NCBI RefSeq assembly: GCF_028621955.1
Contig: NZ_CP117516.1
Span: forward strand, 2,502,001 to 2,566,000
From: Erythrobacter sp. BLCC-B19
Lineage (GTDB): Bacteria; Pseudomonadota; Alphaproteobacteria; Sphingomonadales; Sphingomonadaceae
Direction: 5' to 3'
DNA length: 64,000 bases
Under the pieces are notes generated by a model that worked only from the letters and a program-made list of their open reading frames with translations, was not told the DNA's origin and ran no database searches. Shown here piece by piece: positions 1 through 7,234 of the stretch (positions are counted from its first letter, which is position 1; every line of letters starts with the position of its first letter). The position numbers and the translations under genes are program-made.

Positions 1-1
1 C

Positions 2-235
2 ATCGCCGTGCCGGCTACGATCGGATTCGTGATCATCGGCATGGGTGAGGCGGGGCTGGGTTGGGGCTCGCTCGGCTATGTCAATCTTCCGGCCGCCCTT
101 GCGCTGATCGCGACCTCGGTGATTGCCGCGCCGCTAGGCGTTGCGGCGGCGCACAGCCTTGCGCCCGCGCTGCTGCGCCGCGCCTTCGGCCTCTATCTTA
201 CTGTCATCGGGGTGGTGATGATCGCCCGCATCTGA
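2..235 (+). CDS. TauE/SafE family sulfite/anion exporter, C-terminal fragment
   Basis: This is the 3' end of a gene that begins left of the window, so about 78 codons are visible and no start can be given. The fragment is hydrophobic with two membrane segments and contains LGYVNLPA and AAPLG, which are typical of the last repeat of the TauE/SafE (DUF81) family. Known members are inner-membrane permeases moving sulfite, sulfoacetate or other small anions. It lies 23 bp before a Tat-exported aminotransferase on the same strand and is probably co-transcribed with it. A second, complete TauE/SafE gene lies at 5642-6415, so the region carries two such exporters. The family call is secure; the substrate is unknown. 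Confidence 0.8.
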   Translation: MAVPATIGFVIIGMGEAGLGWGSLGYVNLPAALALIATSVIAAPLGVAAAHSLAPALLRRAFGLYLTVIGVVMIARI

Positions 236-258
236 CCTTTCGCTAGGAGGAATTTCCC

Positions 259-1392
259 ATGCCGACCACGCGCCGATCTTTCCTCGCCGGAGCCAGCCTG
301 GCTGGCGGACTAGGCACGCTGCCGCTTTCGGCGCTGAGCGCGACGGGCATGACCGGGCCGGACAAGCAGCCGGTATTCGGCCCCAAGCTCGGGCAGGCGC
401 TCTTGAGCCGCAACGAGAACCCCTATGGCCCGGCCCCTTCCGCGCTTCAGGCGATCAGCGAGACGGCGAGCATGGGTTGCTATTACACCGACCGCGGCCA
501 CGAACGCCTGACCGCGATGATTGCCGAGCGGCACATGGTCAGCCCGGCGCAGGTCGTGATCGGCGACGGATCGACCGAGATCCTGTGCGCCATCGCGCTC
601 GCCTGGGGGCGCAAGGGGGCGATCCTGTGTCCCGATCTGTTCTGGGATACGACCGTGCTCTATGGCGAACGGCAGGGCGTCGCGACGATCCGCGTGCCGC
701 TTGCCGCCGACATGAACGTCGATCTGCCTGCCATGGCGAGCAAGGTCGGCGAAGGGGTCTCGCTGATCCAGATCTGCAACCCCAACAACCCCACGGGGAT
801 GCTGATCCCTGCCGCAGACCTGCGCCGCTTTGCCGCAGACGTCGCGCCCAAGGCGACGCTGCTGGTGGACGAGGCCTATAACGAACTGTCCGACCGGCCC
901 GACGACAATTCGATGATCGACCTGGTGCGCGGCGGTGCCGACATCATCGTGTGCCGCACCTTCTCCAAGATCTACGGCATGGCCGGCCTGCGTGTGGGCT
1001 ATGCGATCACGTCGGAGGCCAATGCCAAGCTGATCAAGTCGCATCTGATGAGCTTTGGCGGCAATCTGGCCGGGGTGGCCGCAGCGATTGCCAGCTACAA
1101 TGATACAGGCTTCCTCTCCCAGTCGCGCGCGGCGGTCCTGGAGGGCCGGGCGATGATCCTCGATGCGGTCGCCAAGGCGGGGCTCAAGGCCTTGCCCTCG
1201 CAGACCAATTTCGTCTTCGTCGAGGTGCCCGATGCCGATGCCCTGCGCGATGCCATGGCCGGACGCGGGATCGCCATTCGTGGAGCCTACGGCAGCTGGA
1301 AGGGCTATTCGCGCGTCAGCACCGGGCGGCTCGAGGATGTTGCACGCTATGCCGCCGCCCTGCCTGAGCTCGCAGGCGAGCTGTGGGGCTGA
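259..1392 (+). CDS. Tat-exported PLP-dependent aminotransferase, HisC-like (class I/II)
   Basis: 377 residues. The N-terminus carries a twin-arginine signal (TTRRSFLAGASLAGG, arginines 5 and 6) followed by an Ala-rich stretch ending near residue 28. The body is a fold-type I aminotransferase: NENPYGP near residue 52, CNPNNPTG with Asn174, VDEAY near 205 and SKIYGMAGLRVGYA with the predicted PLP-binding Lys237. The closest textbook relative is histidinol-phosphate aminotransferase, but biosynthetic HisC is cytoplasmic, so this enzyme probably acts in the periplasm on an unknown amino donor. The ATG follows an AGGAGG-type site (ctaggaggaatttccc). It sits between a TauE exporter and an SDR. The fold is sure, the substrate is not. 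Confidence 0.85.
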   Translation: MPTTRRSFLAGASLAGGLGTLPLSALSATGMTGPDKQPVFGPKLGQALLSRNENPYGPAPSALQAISETASMGCYYTDRGHERLTAMIAERHMVSPAQVVIGDGSTEILCAIALAWGRKGAILCPDLFWDTTVLYGERQGVATIRVPLAADMNVDLPAMASKVGEGVSLIQICNPNNPTGMLIPAADLRRFAADVAPKATLLVDEAYNELSDRPDDNSMIDLVRGGADIIVCRTFSKIYGMAGLRVGYAITSEANAKLIKSHLMSFGGNLAGVAAAIASYNDTGFLSQSRAAVLEGRAMILDAVAKAGLKALPSQTNFVFVEVPDADALRDAMAGRGIAIRGAYGSWKGYSRVSTGRLEDVARYAAALPELAGELWG

Positions 1393-1496
1393 CCGCGATC
1401 AGCGTATTCAACAGTTGCAGTTGACCGCCGCACTGCCGATGGCAGATGCCCAGACCGCACCACGTTGGAGCGGCAAGGCGCAAGGGTAAACAGGCG

Positions 1497-2249
1497 ATGG
1501 ATCTGCAACTGGATGGCAAGGGCGCGCTGGTGCTCGGCGCGAGCAAGGGGCTGGGCAGGGCCATTGCCGACAGCCTCGCAGCCGAAGGCGCGGCGGTGAC
1601 CACGGTGGCCCGTTCGGGCAGTGCCGATGCCGGTGCGCGCCATATCATTGCCGATCTTGATGATCCCGCCGCGCCCACGCAGATCCTCGCCGCGCTTGAG
1701 CAGGCGGGTGCCACCATCGACATTCTCGTGCTTAACAGCGGCGGCCCGCCGACCGGGACAGCCGCAGCGACCGGGCCAGATCAGTTCGCGGCGGTGTTCG
1801 GGCGGATGTTCAATGCCCAGCTCGCCCTTGCCCAAGCGCTGCTGCCGGGAATGCGGGAGCGCGGGTTTGGCCGCATTCTGGCGGTTGCCTCGACCAGCGT
1901 CGTCACACCGATCCCCGGCTTGGTGCTGTCCAATGCCATTCGCGCAGCGCTCGCATCATGGTGCAAGACACTGGCCGGAGAGGTCGCCGCCGAGGGTGTC
2001 ACCGTCAACCTGCTGCTGCCCGGCCAGATCGCGACCGACCGGCTCTCGAGCCTCCACCATGCCCGCGCCGCCGCCGCCGGAATGGATGCCGACGCGGTCA
2101 TGGCCCATGCGATGGCTGCGGTTCCGGCGGGCCGTTTCGGGCGGCCCGAGGAGTTCGGCGACTTTGCCGCTTTCCTCGCCAGTCCGCGGGCCAGCTACAT
2201 CACCGGTTGCGCGATCAAGGTCGATGGTGGGCTGACAGCCTCGCTCTGA
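1497..2249 (+). CDS. SDR family protein lacking the YxxxK catalytic pair
   Basis: 250 residues from the ATG at 1497; an in-frame upstream ATG at 1446 would add 17 residues that do not look like an SDR. The Rossmann motif GASKGLG (residues 14-20) and an NSGG variant of the NNAG motif are present, as is a C-terminal TGCAIKVDGG. The usual Ser-Tyr-Lys triad is not: after the STS at 132-134 the positions expected to be Tyr and Lys read Ser145 and Arg149 (LSNAIR). A subfamily of SDRs with this SNxxR pattern exists and is usually annotated as 3-oxoacyl-ACP reductase-like without proven activity. It may be a non-classical oxidoreductase or a binding protein. Confidence 0.8.
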   Translation: MDLQLDGKGALVLGASKGLGRAIADSLAAEGAAVTTVARSGSADAGARHIIADLDDPAAPTQILAALEQAGATIDILVLNSGGPPTGTAAATGPDQFAAVFGRMFNAQLALAQALLPGMRERGFGRILAVASTSVVTPIPGLVLSNAIRAALASWCKTLAGEVAAEGVTVNLLLPGQIATDRLSSLHHARAAAAGMDADAVMAHAMAAVPAGRFGRPEEFGDFAAFLASPRASYITGCAIKVDGGLTASL

Positions 2250-2311
2250 GGGGGATAGCATCTTCGCCGGGCTTGACCTGTTTGCCTACCCGGCAGATAG
2301 ACAATCTCGCG

Positions 2312-2752
2312 ATGCTGTCCCAAAAGACCCGCTACGCGATCCGCGCGATGCAGCACCTGGCCGACCACTATGGCGAGGGGCCGGTTCAGCTGGCGATGAT
2401 TGCCGACGAGCAGAAGATCCCCGCCAAGTTCCTGACAGTGATTCTCTCGGAACTGACCCGCGCCGGGCTGGTCGAATCGCAGCGCGGGCGAGACGGGGGC
2501 TACTGGCTGGCGATCCCGCCAATCGACATCACCTATGGCGACCTTATCCGCCATATGCGCGGCAGCCTCGCGCTGGTGCCCTGCGCCAGCCGCTACGCCC
2601 ACGAAAAGTGCAAGAACTGCCTGGAGGAGGGCGCGTGCCGCACTCGCGCGCTGATGCTCGATGTGCGCGACCGGACGGCGCAAATCCTTGATGGAATTCG
2701 TCTTTCCGATCCGATTGAGCCAGTGCCCTCGTTCGCCGAGGACTCGGTCTGA
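2312..2752 (+). CDS. Rrf2 family transcriptional regulator with four cysteines
   Basis: 146 residues. The N-terminal winged helix is typical of Rrf2 (LSQKTRYAIRAMQHLADHY, then IPAKFLTVILSELTRAGLVES and RGRDGGYWLA). The second half holds Cys91, Cys100, Cys103 and Cys109. IscR, NsrR and RirA use three cysteines in this region to bind an Fe-S cluster, while CymR, a cysteine-metabolism regulator, is cluster-free. The four-cysteine arrangement suggests Fe-S or redox sensing, but the spacing is not exactly that of IscR. No isc/suf genes are nearby; instead a YezD-like gene, a TonB receptor and a TauE exporter follow on the same strand, so the regulator may act on them. Start chosen at MLSQKTRY, where homology begins. 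Confidence 0.88.
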   Translation: MLSQKTRYAIRAMQHLADHYGEGPVQLAMIADEQKIPAKFLTVILSELTRAGLVESQRGRDGGYWLAIPPIDITYGDLIRHMRGSLALVPCASRYAHEKCKNCLEEGACRTRALMLDVRDRTAQILDGIRLSDPIEPVPSFAEDSV

Positions 2753-2829
2753 GGGGGCGGCGCGTCCCGCCCGCCGCAAAAAGCCCACCTTTCGGCGTAG
2801 CGAAGAAAATCTCTGCGCAGACCCTATTG

Positions 2830-2846
2830 TCAAGCAATTCACTTGA
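2830..2846 (+). promoter_or_regulatory. Inverted repeat TCAAG-N7-CTTGA, possible operator
   Basis: A 17-bp inverted repeat with 5-bp arms lies about 50 bp before the YezD-like start and 78 bp after the Rrf2 gene stop, in a locally AT-rich stretch. The position fits an operator for the neighbouring Rrf2 protein, but short arms of this kind occur by chance and no -10/-35 pair is clear. Confidence 0.25.
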
Positions 2847-2895
2847 GTTTAATCCGTTCGCAGCGGAGACGCTCCGCGCAACGAAAGGCCCACCC

Positions 2896-3063
2896 ATGGA
2901 CCATCCCGAGAAACACAGCACCACGCCCCGCGTGCTGCCCGAGGCGCTGGCGCTTGTCAGCGATGCGCTCGGCCGGCTGCGCTACGGCGCGATTCAGCTG
3001 ACCGTGCACGACGGCAAGGTCATGCAGATCGACGTGACCGAAAGGAAGCGGCTGACCGACTGA
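2896..3063 (+). CDS. YezD-like small protein (DUF2292)
   Basis: 55 residues from the ATG at 2896, preceded by a weak aaagg site. The core ALRY-type pattern is visible as ALGRLRYGAIQLTVHDGKVMQIDVTE, matching the small DUF2292/YezD family, which consists of a short helix followed by a beta hairpin. The biochemical role is not known. From memory the family is often found beside sulfate or sulfonate uptake genes, which agrees with the TauE exporters here, but this cannot be checked from the sequence alone. It lies between the Rrf2 regulator and a TonB receptor on the same strand, with 91 bp to the receptor. Confidence 0.75.
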   Translation: MDHPEKHSTTPRVLPEALALVSDALGRLRYGAIQLTVHDGKVMQIDVTERKRLTD

Positions 3064-3154
3064 CCGGCCGGCCAAAACCAACCCCGAACATACCTGCAAC
3101 AGGGACCAGCAGACCGGATCACCGGATGCACGTCCGCTCCACAAGGCGAACATC

Positions 3155-5596
3155 ATGCATCCGAATTTTCTGCGCAGCGCGCTGCTGCACGGCGCGGCTT
3201 TGTCTGCGCTGCTGAGTGCCCCTGCTTACGCGCAGGACGACAACGCCGCCGAAACCGCCACCCCAGACGCTGCAGAGGAGACCGGAAGCAATGACATCAT
3301 CGTCACCGCCCGCCGTCGCACCGAAAGCGCGCAGGATATTCCGCTGGCGGTCTCGGTGCTTGACGCAAAGCAGCTCGATGCAACCGGGGCGTTCAACGTG
3401 AACCGCCTCCAGCAGCTTGCGCCAACCCTGCAATTCTATTCCTCGAACCCGCGCAACACTGCGGTGAACATCCGCGGCCTTGGCGTGCCCTTCGGCCTCA
3501 CCAGCGACGGGTTCGAACAGGGCGTCGGCATTTACGTGGACGATGTCTATTATTCGCGCGTTGCCTCGGCGACCTTCGACTTCCTCGATGTGGCGCAGAT
3601 CGAAGTGCTGCGCGGGCCGCAGGGCACGCTCTACGGCAAGAACACCACTGCGGGCGCGATCAACATCCAGACCAATCAGCCGACCTTCGACTTCGAGGGC
3701 CGCGCCGAGGTGAGTCTGGGCAATTACAACTTCCAGCAGGCGCGTCTTGCGGTGTCCGGCCCGCTGTCGGAGACGGTTGCCGCGCGTGTGGCCTTCTCGG
3801 GCACCAGCCGCAACGGCACGATCCGCAATGTCACCACTGGCGAGGCCATCCAGAGCCTCGACAATATCGGCCTGCGCGCCCAGCTCTTGTGGGAGCCGAC
3901 CGACAGCCTCAAGATCAAGCTGGTGGGCGATTACAACAAGCAGGATGCGGTGTGCTGCGGATCGGTGTTCGTGCGCACCGGGGCGACCCAGCGGCCCTTG
4001 AACCGCCAGTTTGCAGCCCTTGCCGCCGCGCAGAACTACGCGCCGCCCAGCACCAATCCTTTCGATCGCCTGACCGATCTCGATTCCAACCTTAACGCGG
4101 GCAACGTGATCGCGGGCGCGGCGCTCAAGATCACCTGGGACGTGGGTCCGGGCACTTTCACCTCGGTCAGCGCCTGGCGATACTGGGACTGGAAGCCCGA
4201 GAACGACCGTGACTTCACCGGGCTTTCGATCGTCGCCCTGTCGCAGAACCCTTCGCAGCAGGATCAGTACACGCAGGAATTCCGCTACGCCTATAGCGGT
4301 GACAGCATCGACTTCGTGCTGGGTGCCTTCGCCTTCAACCAGCGGATCGACACGCAGGGCACCGAGGCGCACGGCATCAATTCCAGTCGCTGGACAATTG
4401 CCCCCAATAACGCGCTGTCGAACGACCCCAGCGTGCTGAACGGCCTCACCGCGCGCAATCTCCAGTTCCTCAAGAGCACCAGCGCGGCGCTGTTCGGGCA
4501 GCTTTCATGGAAGGTGACCGACGCCTTCACGATCCAGCCGGGCGTGCGGCTCAACTACGACAAGAAGTCGGGCTTCTATCAGCGGCGGGTGTTCACCGGC
4601 ACCGGGGTGGAGCTGACCGGCACCGAGACTGACGCCCGTTCCCGCGCGCAGCTTGGCGTCTTCACCCCGCAGACCAGCGCGCCGTCCGACAGCGACTGGA
4701 ACCTCACCTATGACCTGACGGCGAGCTACGAACTCGCGCCCGATGTGCTCGCCTACGGCACCTATGCGAGGAGCTTCAAGACCATCGGGATCAACCAGAA
4801 CGGCCTTCCGACCGATGCGGCCGGGGTGCCGATTGCGGCGGCGGGCACGATCCGGCCCGAAAAGGTCGATCACTTCGAGATCGGCCTCAAGAGCCAGTTC
4901 TGGGATCGCAAGGCGACGCTGAACCTGGCGGCCTTCCGCACCGACATCCGCGACTATCAGGCAACCGTGAACAACGGCCAGTTCGGGGTGCTGCGCGGGT
5001 TCCTCGCCAATGCGGGCAAGGTGCGCTCGCAGGGGATCGAGGCGGACTTCCAGATCCGCCCGAGCGCGCGTTTCACCGCCTATACCAACGCGGCCTACAC
5101 CGACGCGAAATATGTGCGCTTCATCGATGCGCCGTGCCCGCCGGAACTGTCGGGCGGCACCACCGCGGCCGCAGGCCAGACCCCCTCGGCTCCCGGCACC
5201 CCCGGCGGCATCAGCCCGGCCAATTGCGACATTTCCGGCCAGCGTCTGCCGGGCGTGTCCAAGTGGTCGTTTTCCTTCGGGGCGGAGGGCAATGTCCCTG
5301 CGACGTTCCTCGGCAAAGAGGGCGAGGTGTACCTGGGTTATGACGGCACCTACAGGTCGAACTTCTCGTCCAACCCTTCGCCGTCTGCCTACACCTTCAT
5401 CGACGGCTACAGCTTGTCCAATTTCCGTATTGGCTTTCGCACCGATGATGGGCTCAACCTGTTTGCCTGGCTGCGCAATGCCTTTGACGCGGACTATTTC
5501 GAACAGCTTTTCGTCGGCCCCGGCAACACCGGGCTGATCGCGGGGCTGCCGGGCGACCCGCGCACCTGGGGTGCGACCGCTGCGATCACCTTCTGA
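3155..5596 (+). CDS. TonB-dependent outer-membrane receptor
   Basis: 813 residues. A signal peptide ends near residue 26 (SAPAYAQ). A TonB-box-like segment (NDIIVTARRR) is followed by the plug domain (NRLQQLAPTLQFYSS, VNIRGLG, EVLRGPQGTLYGKNTTAGAINI) and a 22-strand-type barrel ending in Phe (ATAAITF), the usual BAM recognition residue. The protein imports a ligand across the outer membrane with energy from TonB-ExbBD. The ligand cannot be read from the sequence. Neighbours (Rrf2, YezD-like, TauE/SafE) suggest a sulfur compound such as a sulfonate or sulfate ester; iron or vitamin uptake remains possible. It is followed by the TauE gene after 45 bp. Confidence 0.93.
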   Translation: MHPNFLRSALLHGAALSALLSAPAYAQDDNAAETATPDAAEETGSNDIIVTARRRTESAQDIPLAVSVLDAKQLDATGAFNVNRLQQLAPTLQFYSSNPRNTAVNIRGLGVPFGLTSDGFEQGVGIYVDDVYYSRVASATFDFLDVAQIEVLRGPQGTLYGKNTTAGAINIQTNQPTFDFEGRAEVSLGNYNFQQARLAVSGPLSETVAARVAFSGTSRNGTIRNVTTGEAIQSLDNIGLRAQLLWEPTDSLKIKLVGDYNKQDAVCCGSVFVRTGATQRPLNRQFAALAAAQNYAPPSTNPFDRLTDLDSNLNAGNVIAGAALKITWDVGPGTFTSVSAWRYWDWKPENDRDFTGLSIVALSQNPSQQDQYTQEFRYAYSGDSIDFVLGAFAFNQRIDTQGTEAHGINSSRWTIAPNNALSNDPSVLNGLTARNLQFLKSTSAALFGQLSWKVTDAFTIQPGVRLNYDKKSGFYQRRVFTGTGVELTGTETDARSRAQLGVFTPQTSAPSDSDWNLTYDLTASYELAPDVLAYGTYARSFKTIGINQNGLPTDAAGVPIAAAGTIRPEKVDHFEIGLKSQFWDRKATLNLAAFRTDIRDYQATVNNGQFGVLRGFLANAGKVRSQGIEADFQIRPSARFTAYTNAAYTDAKYVRFIDAPCPPELSGGTTAAAGQTPSAPGTPGGISPANCDISGQRLPGVSKWSFSFGAEGNVPATFLGKEGEVYLGYDGTYRSNFSSNPSPSAYTFIDGYSLSNFRIGFRTDDGLNLFAWLRNAFDADYFEQLFVGPGNTGLIAGLPGDPRTWGATAAITF

Positions 5597-5641
5597 CCTG
5601 CCCTCATACCCTCTCCAACCCTCGCAAAGAGGACATACCTC

Positions 5642-6415
5642 ATGCCTGACATCACCCAGTTCCTCATCGACATCGCGCCCTTCATCGCCATCGGTCTGAC
5701 CGCGCAGATGATCGACGGGGCGCTGGGCATGGCCTTCGGGGTCACCACCCAGACCCTGCTGGTCAGCGCAATGGGTGTTCCCCCGGCAAGCGCGTCTGCC
5801 AGCGTCCATCTGGTCGAGCTGTTCACCACCGGTGCCTCGGGCCTGAGCCATGCCTGGCAGCGCAACGTCGACTGGGGGCTGTTCCGGCGCCTGGTGCCGT
5901 TCGGCGTGCTGGGCGGGATCACCGGCGCCTATCTGCTCTCGAACATCGACGCGAGCGCGGCCCGGCCTTTCGTGATGCTCTACCTCACCGGGATCGGCTT
6001 TTACCTGTTGTGGCGCGCGATACGGTTGGCGCAGCCGAAGTTCGAGGATCCCAAGTACACCAGCCCGCTGGCGCTCGTCGGCGGGTTCCTCGATGCAGCA
6101 GGCGGGGGCGGCTGGGGGCCAGTGGTGACCAGCAATCTGCTGATCCAGGGCGGCGATCCGCGCAAGGTGATCGGAACGGTCAATACCGCGGAATTCCTGC
6201 TGACCCTGTCCATCTCGCTCACCTTCCTGCTCACCCTCGGGCTTGCCGCCTTCACCAAGATCACCATCGGACTGATCATTGGCGGTGTCATCGCCGCGCC
6301 GTTCGGGGCCGTGCTGGCCAGCCGCGTGCAGCCGCGTGTGCTGCTCTTCGCAGTGTCTCTGGTGCTGATCGCCACCAGCGCCTTCAGCATCTATAAGGCG
6401 TGGCCGATCATCTAG
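5642..6415 (+). CDS. TauE/SafE family sulfite/anion exporter
   Basis: 257 residues, polytopic inner-membrane protein with about eight hydrophobic segments. The family features are the paired repeats, here IDGALGMAFGVTTQTLL near residue 23 and VGGFLDAAGGGGWGPVVTSNLLIQ near residue 150, the second including the conserved GGGGWGP. Members export sulfite, sulfolactate or related anions. It starts 45 bp after the TonB receptor, with an agagg site at a good distance, and stops 15 bp before the Amj-like gene, so these genes are probably one operon. The substrate is inferred only from the family. Confidence 0.9.
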   Translation: MPDITQFLIDIAPFIAIGLTAQMIDGALGMAFGVTTQTLLVSAMGVPPASASASVHLVELFTTGASGLSHAWQRNVDWGLFRRLVPFGVLGGITGAYLLSNIDASAARPFVMLYLTGIGFYLLWRAIRLAQPKFEDPKYTSPLALVGGFLDAAGGGGWGPVVTSNLLIQGGDPRKVIGTVNTAEFLLTLSISLTFLLTLGLAAFTKITIGLIIGGVIAAPFGAVLASRVQPRVLLFAVSLVLIATSAFSIYKAWPII

Positions 6416-6430
6416 CGTGAGGGATCGCCG

Positions 6431-7234
6431 ATGGATACCGAGCTGCTGCTGATCTGCGCCCTGACCGGCGTGATCAACCTGATCGGTGCGCTGGCCTATG
6501 CGGCGCGCATCGCCGGGGTGCGCACCGGGCGCATCGCGCTGTCCTTCGCGCTGTTCAACGTGCTGCTGCTGGTCAGCCGCACCTCCAACGGCTTCCTCGG
6601 CCCCTTCCTCGCCAAGCGGATTGAAACTGCGCTGGCGACGGGAAGGGGCGAGATGCTGATCTGGGACTTGCGGCTGGTGCTGCTGGCCGCTGCCGTCTCG
6701 GTGGCCTTGGGGATCGCGCTGGTGCCGACCGGCCAGCGCGTCTTTGCCGCGGCGATCACCTACTTCCAGCAGAGCCGTTCGACCACGAAGCTGATCCTGC
6801 GGAGCATGACGCCATCGGGCCTGGCGACCTTGCGCGATTCGGTCGCGATACCCTCGGGCGATACGCTCAAGTCGCTGAAGGGCGAGCGCGGGGTCAGCTG
6901 GAGCGTGCTCGTCGCCAATGCGCTCGCCCAAGGCTTGCTGGCGGTGGGCGTGATCGCCTCGCTCTACGCCGGATACCTCGTCCCCGAATTCCGCGTCACC
7001 GCCTCGCAGATGACCGCGATCATCAACGGCTTTGCGACGATCCTGCTGTTCGCGCTGATCGACCCGCAGATCTCCGCGCTGACCGATGACGTGGTCGATG
7101 GCTCGGTGAGTGAAGCGACCTTCCGCCGCGCGATGATCTGGATTTCACTGAGCCGGCTTGCAGGCACCCTGCTGGCGCAGGTGATGCTGGTGCCGGCGGC
7201 GGTGGTGATCGCCTGGGCAGCAGGCTGGCTCTAG
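6431..7234 (+). CDS. Lipid II flippase Amj family protein (DUF2837)
   Basis: 267 residues with six or more membrane segments. The opening segments (LLLICALTGVINLIGALAYAARIAGVRTG, then SFALFNVLLLVSRTSNGFLGPFLAKRIE, quoted in parts) match the Amj/YdaH family. In Bacillus subtilis Amj is an alternative lipid II flippase that substitutes for MurJ and is induced by envelope stress. Here it is the last gene of the TonB-TauE run, which has no obvious link to cell-wall synthesis. The stop codon TAG lies in a CTAG (7231-7234) shared with the stop of the converging FAD monooxygenase. Family call good; role in this context unknown. Confidence 0.8.
   Translation: MDTELLLICALTGVINLIGALAYAARIAGVRTGRIALSFALFNVLLLVSRTSNGFLGPFLAKRIETALATGRGEMLIWDLRLVLLAAAVSVALGIALVPTGQRVFAAAITYFQQSRSTTKLILRSMTPSGLATLRDSVAIPSGDTLKSLKGERGVSWSVLVANALAQGLLAVGVIASLYAGYLVPEFRVTASQMTAIINGFATILLFALIDPQISALTDDVVDGSVSEATFRRAMIWISLSRLAGTLLAQVMLVPAAVVIAWAAGWL

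Noticed and set aside
2830..2846. SAM or cobalamin riboswitch upstream of the YezD-like and TonB genes
   Set aside because: The gaps (143 and 91 bp) lack the conserved cores of known riboswitch classes; only a short dyad is present.
4505..6931. Open frame of about 800 codons on the - strand across the TonB receptor and TauE genes
   Set aside because: It is the antisense of well-recognised genes, is rich in Gln, His, Arg and Asp in the way high-GC shadow frames are, and has no recognisable domain.
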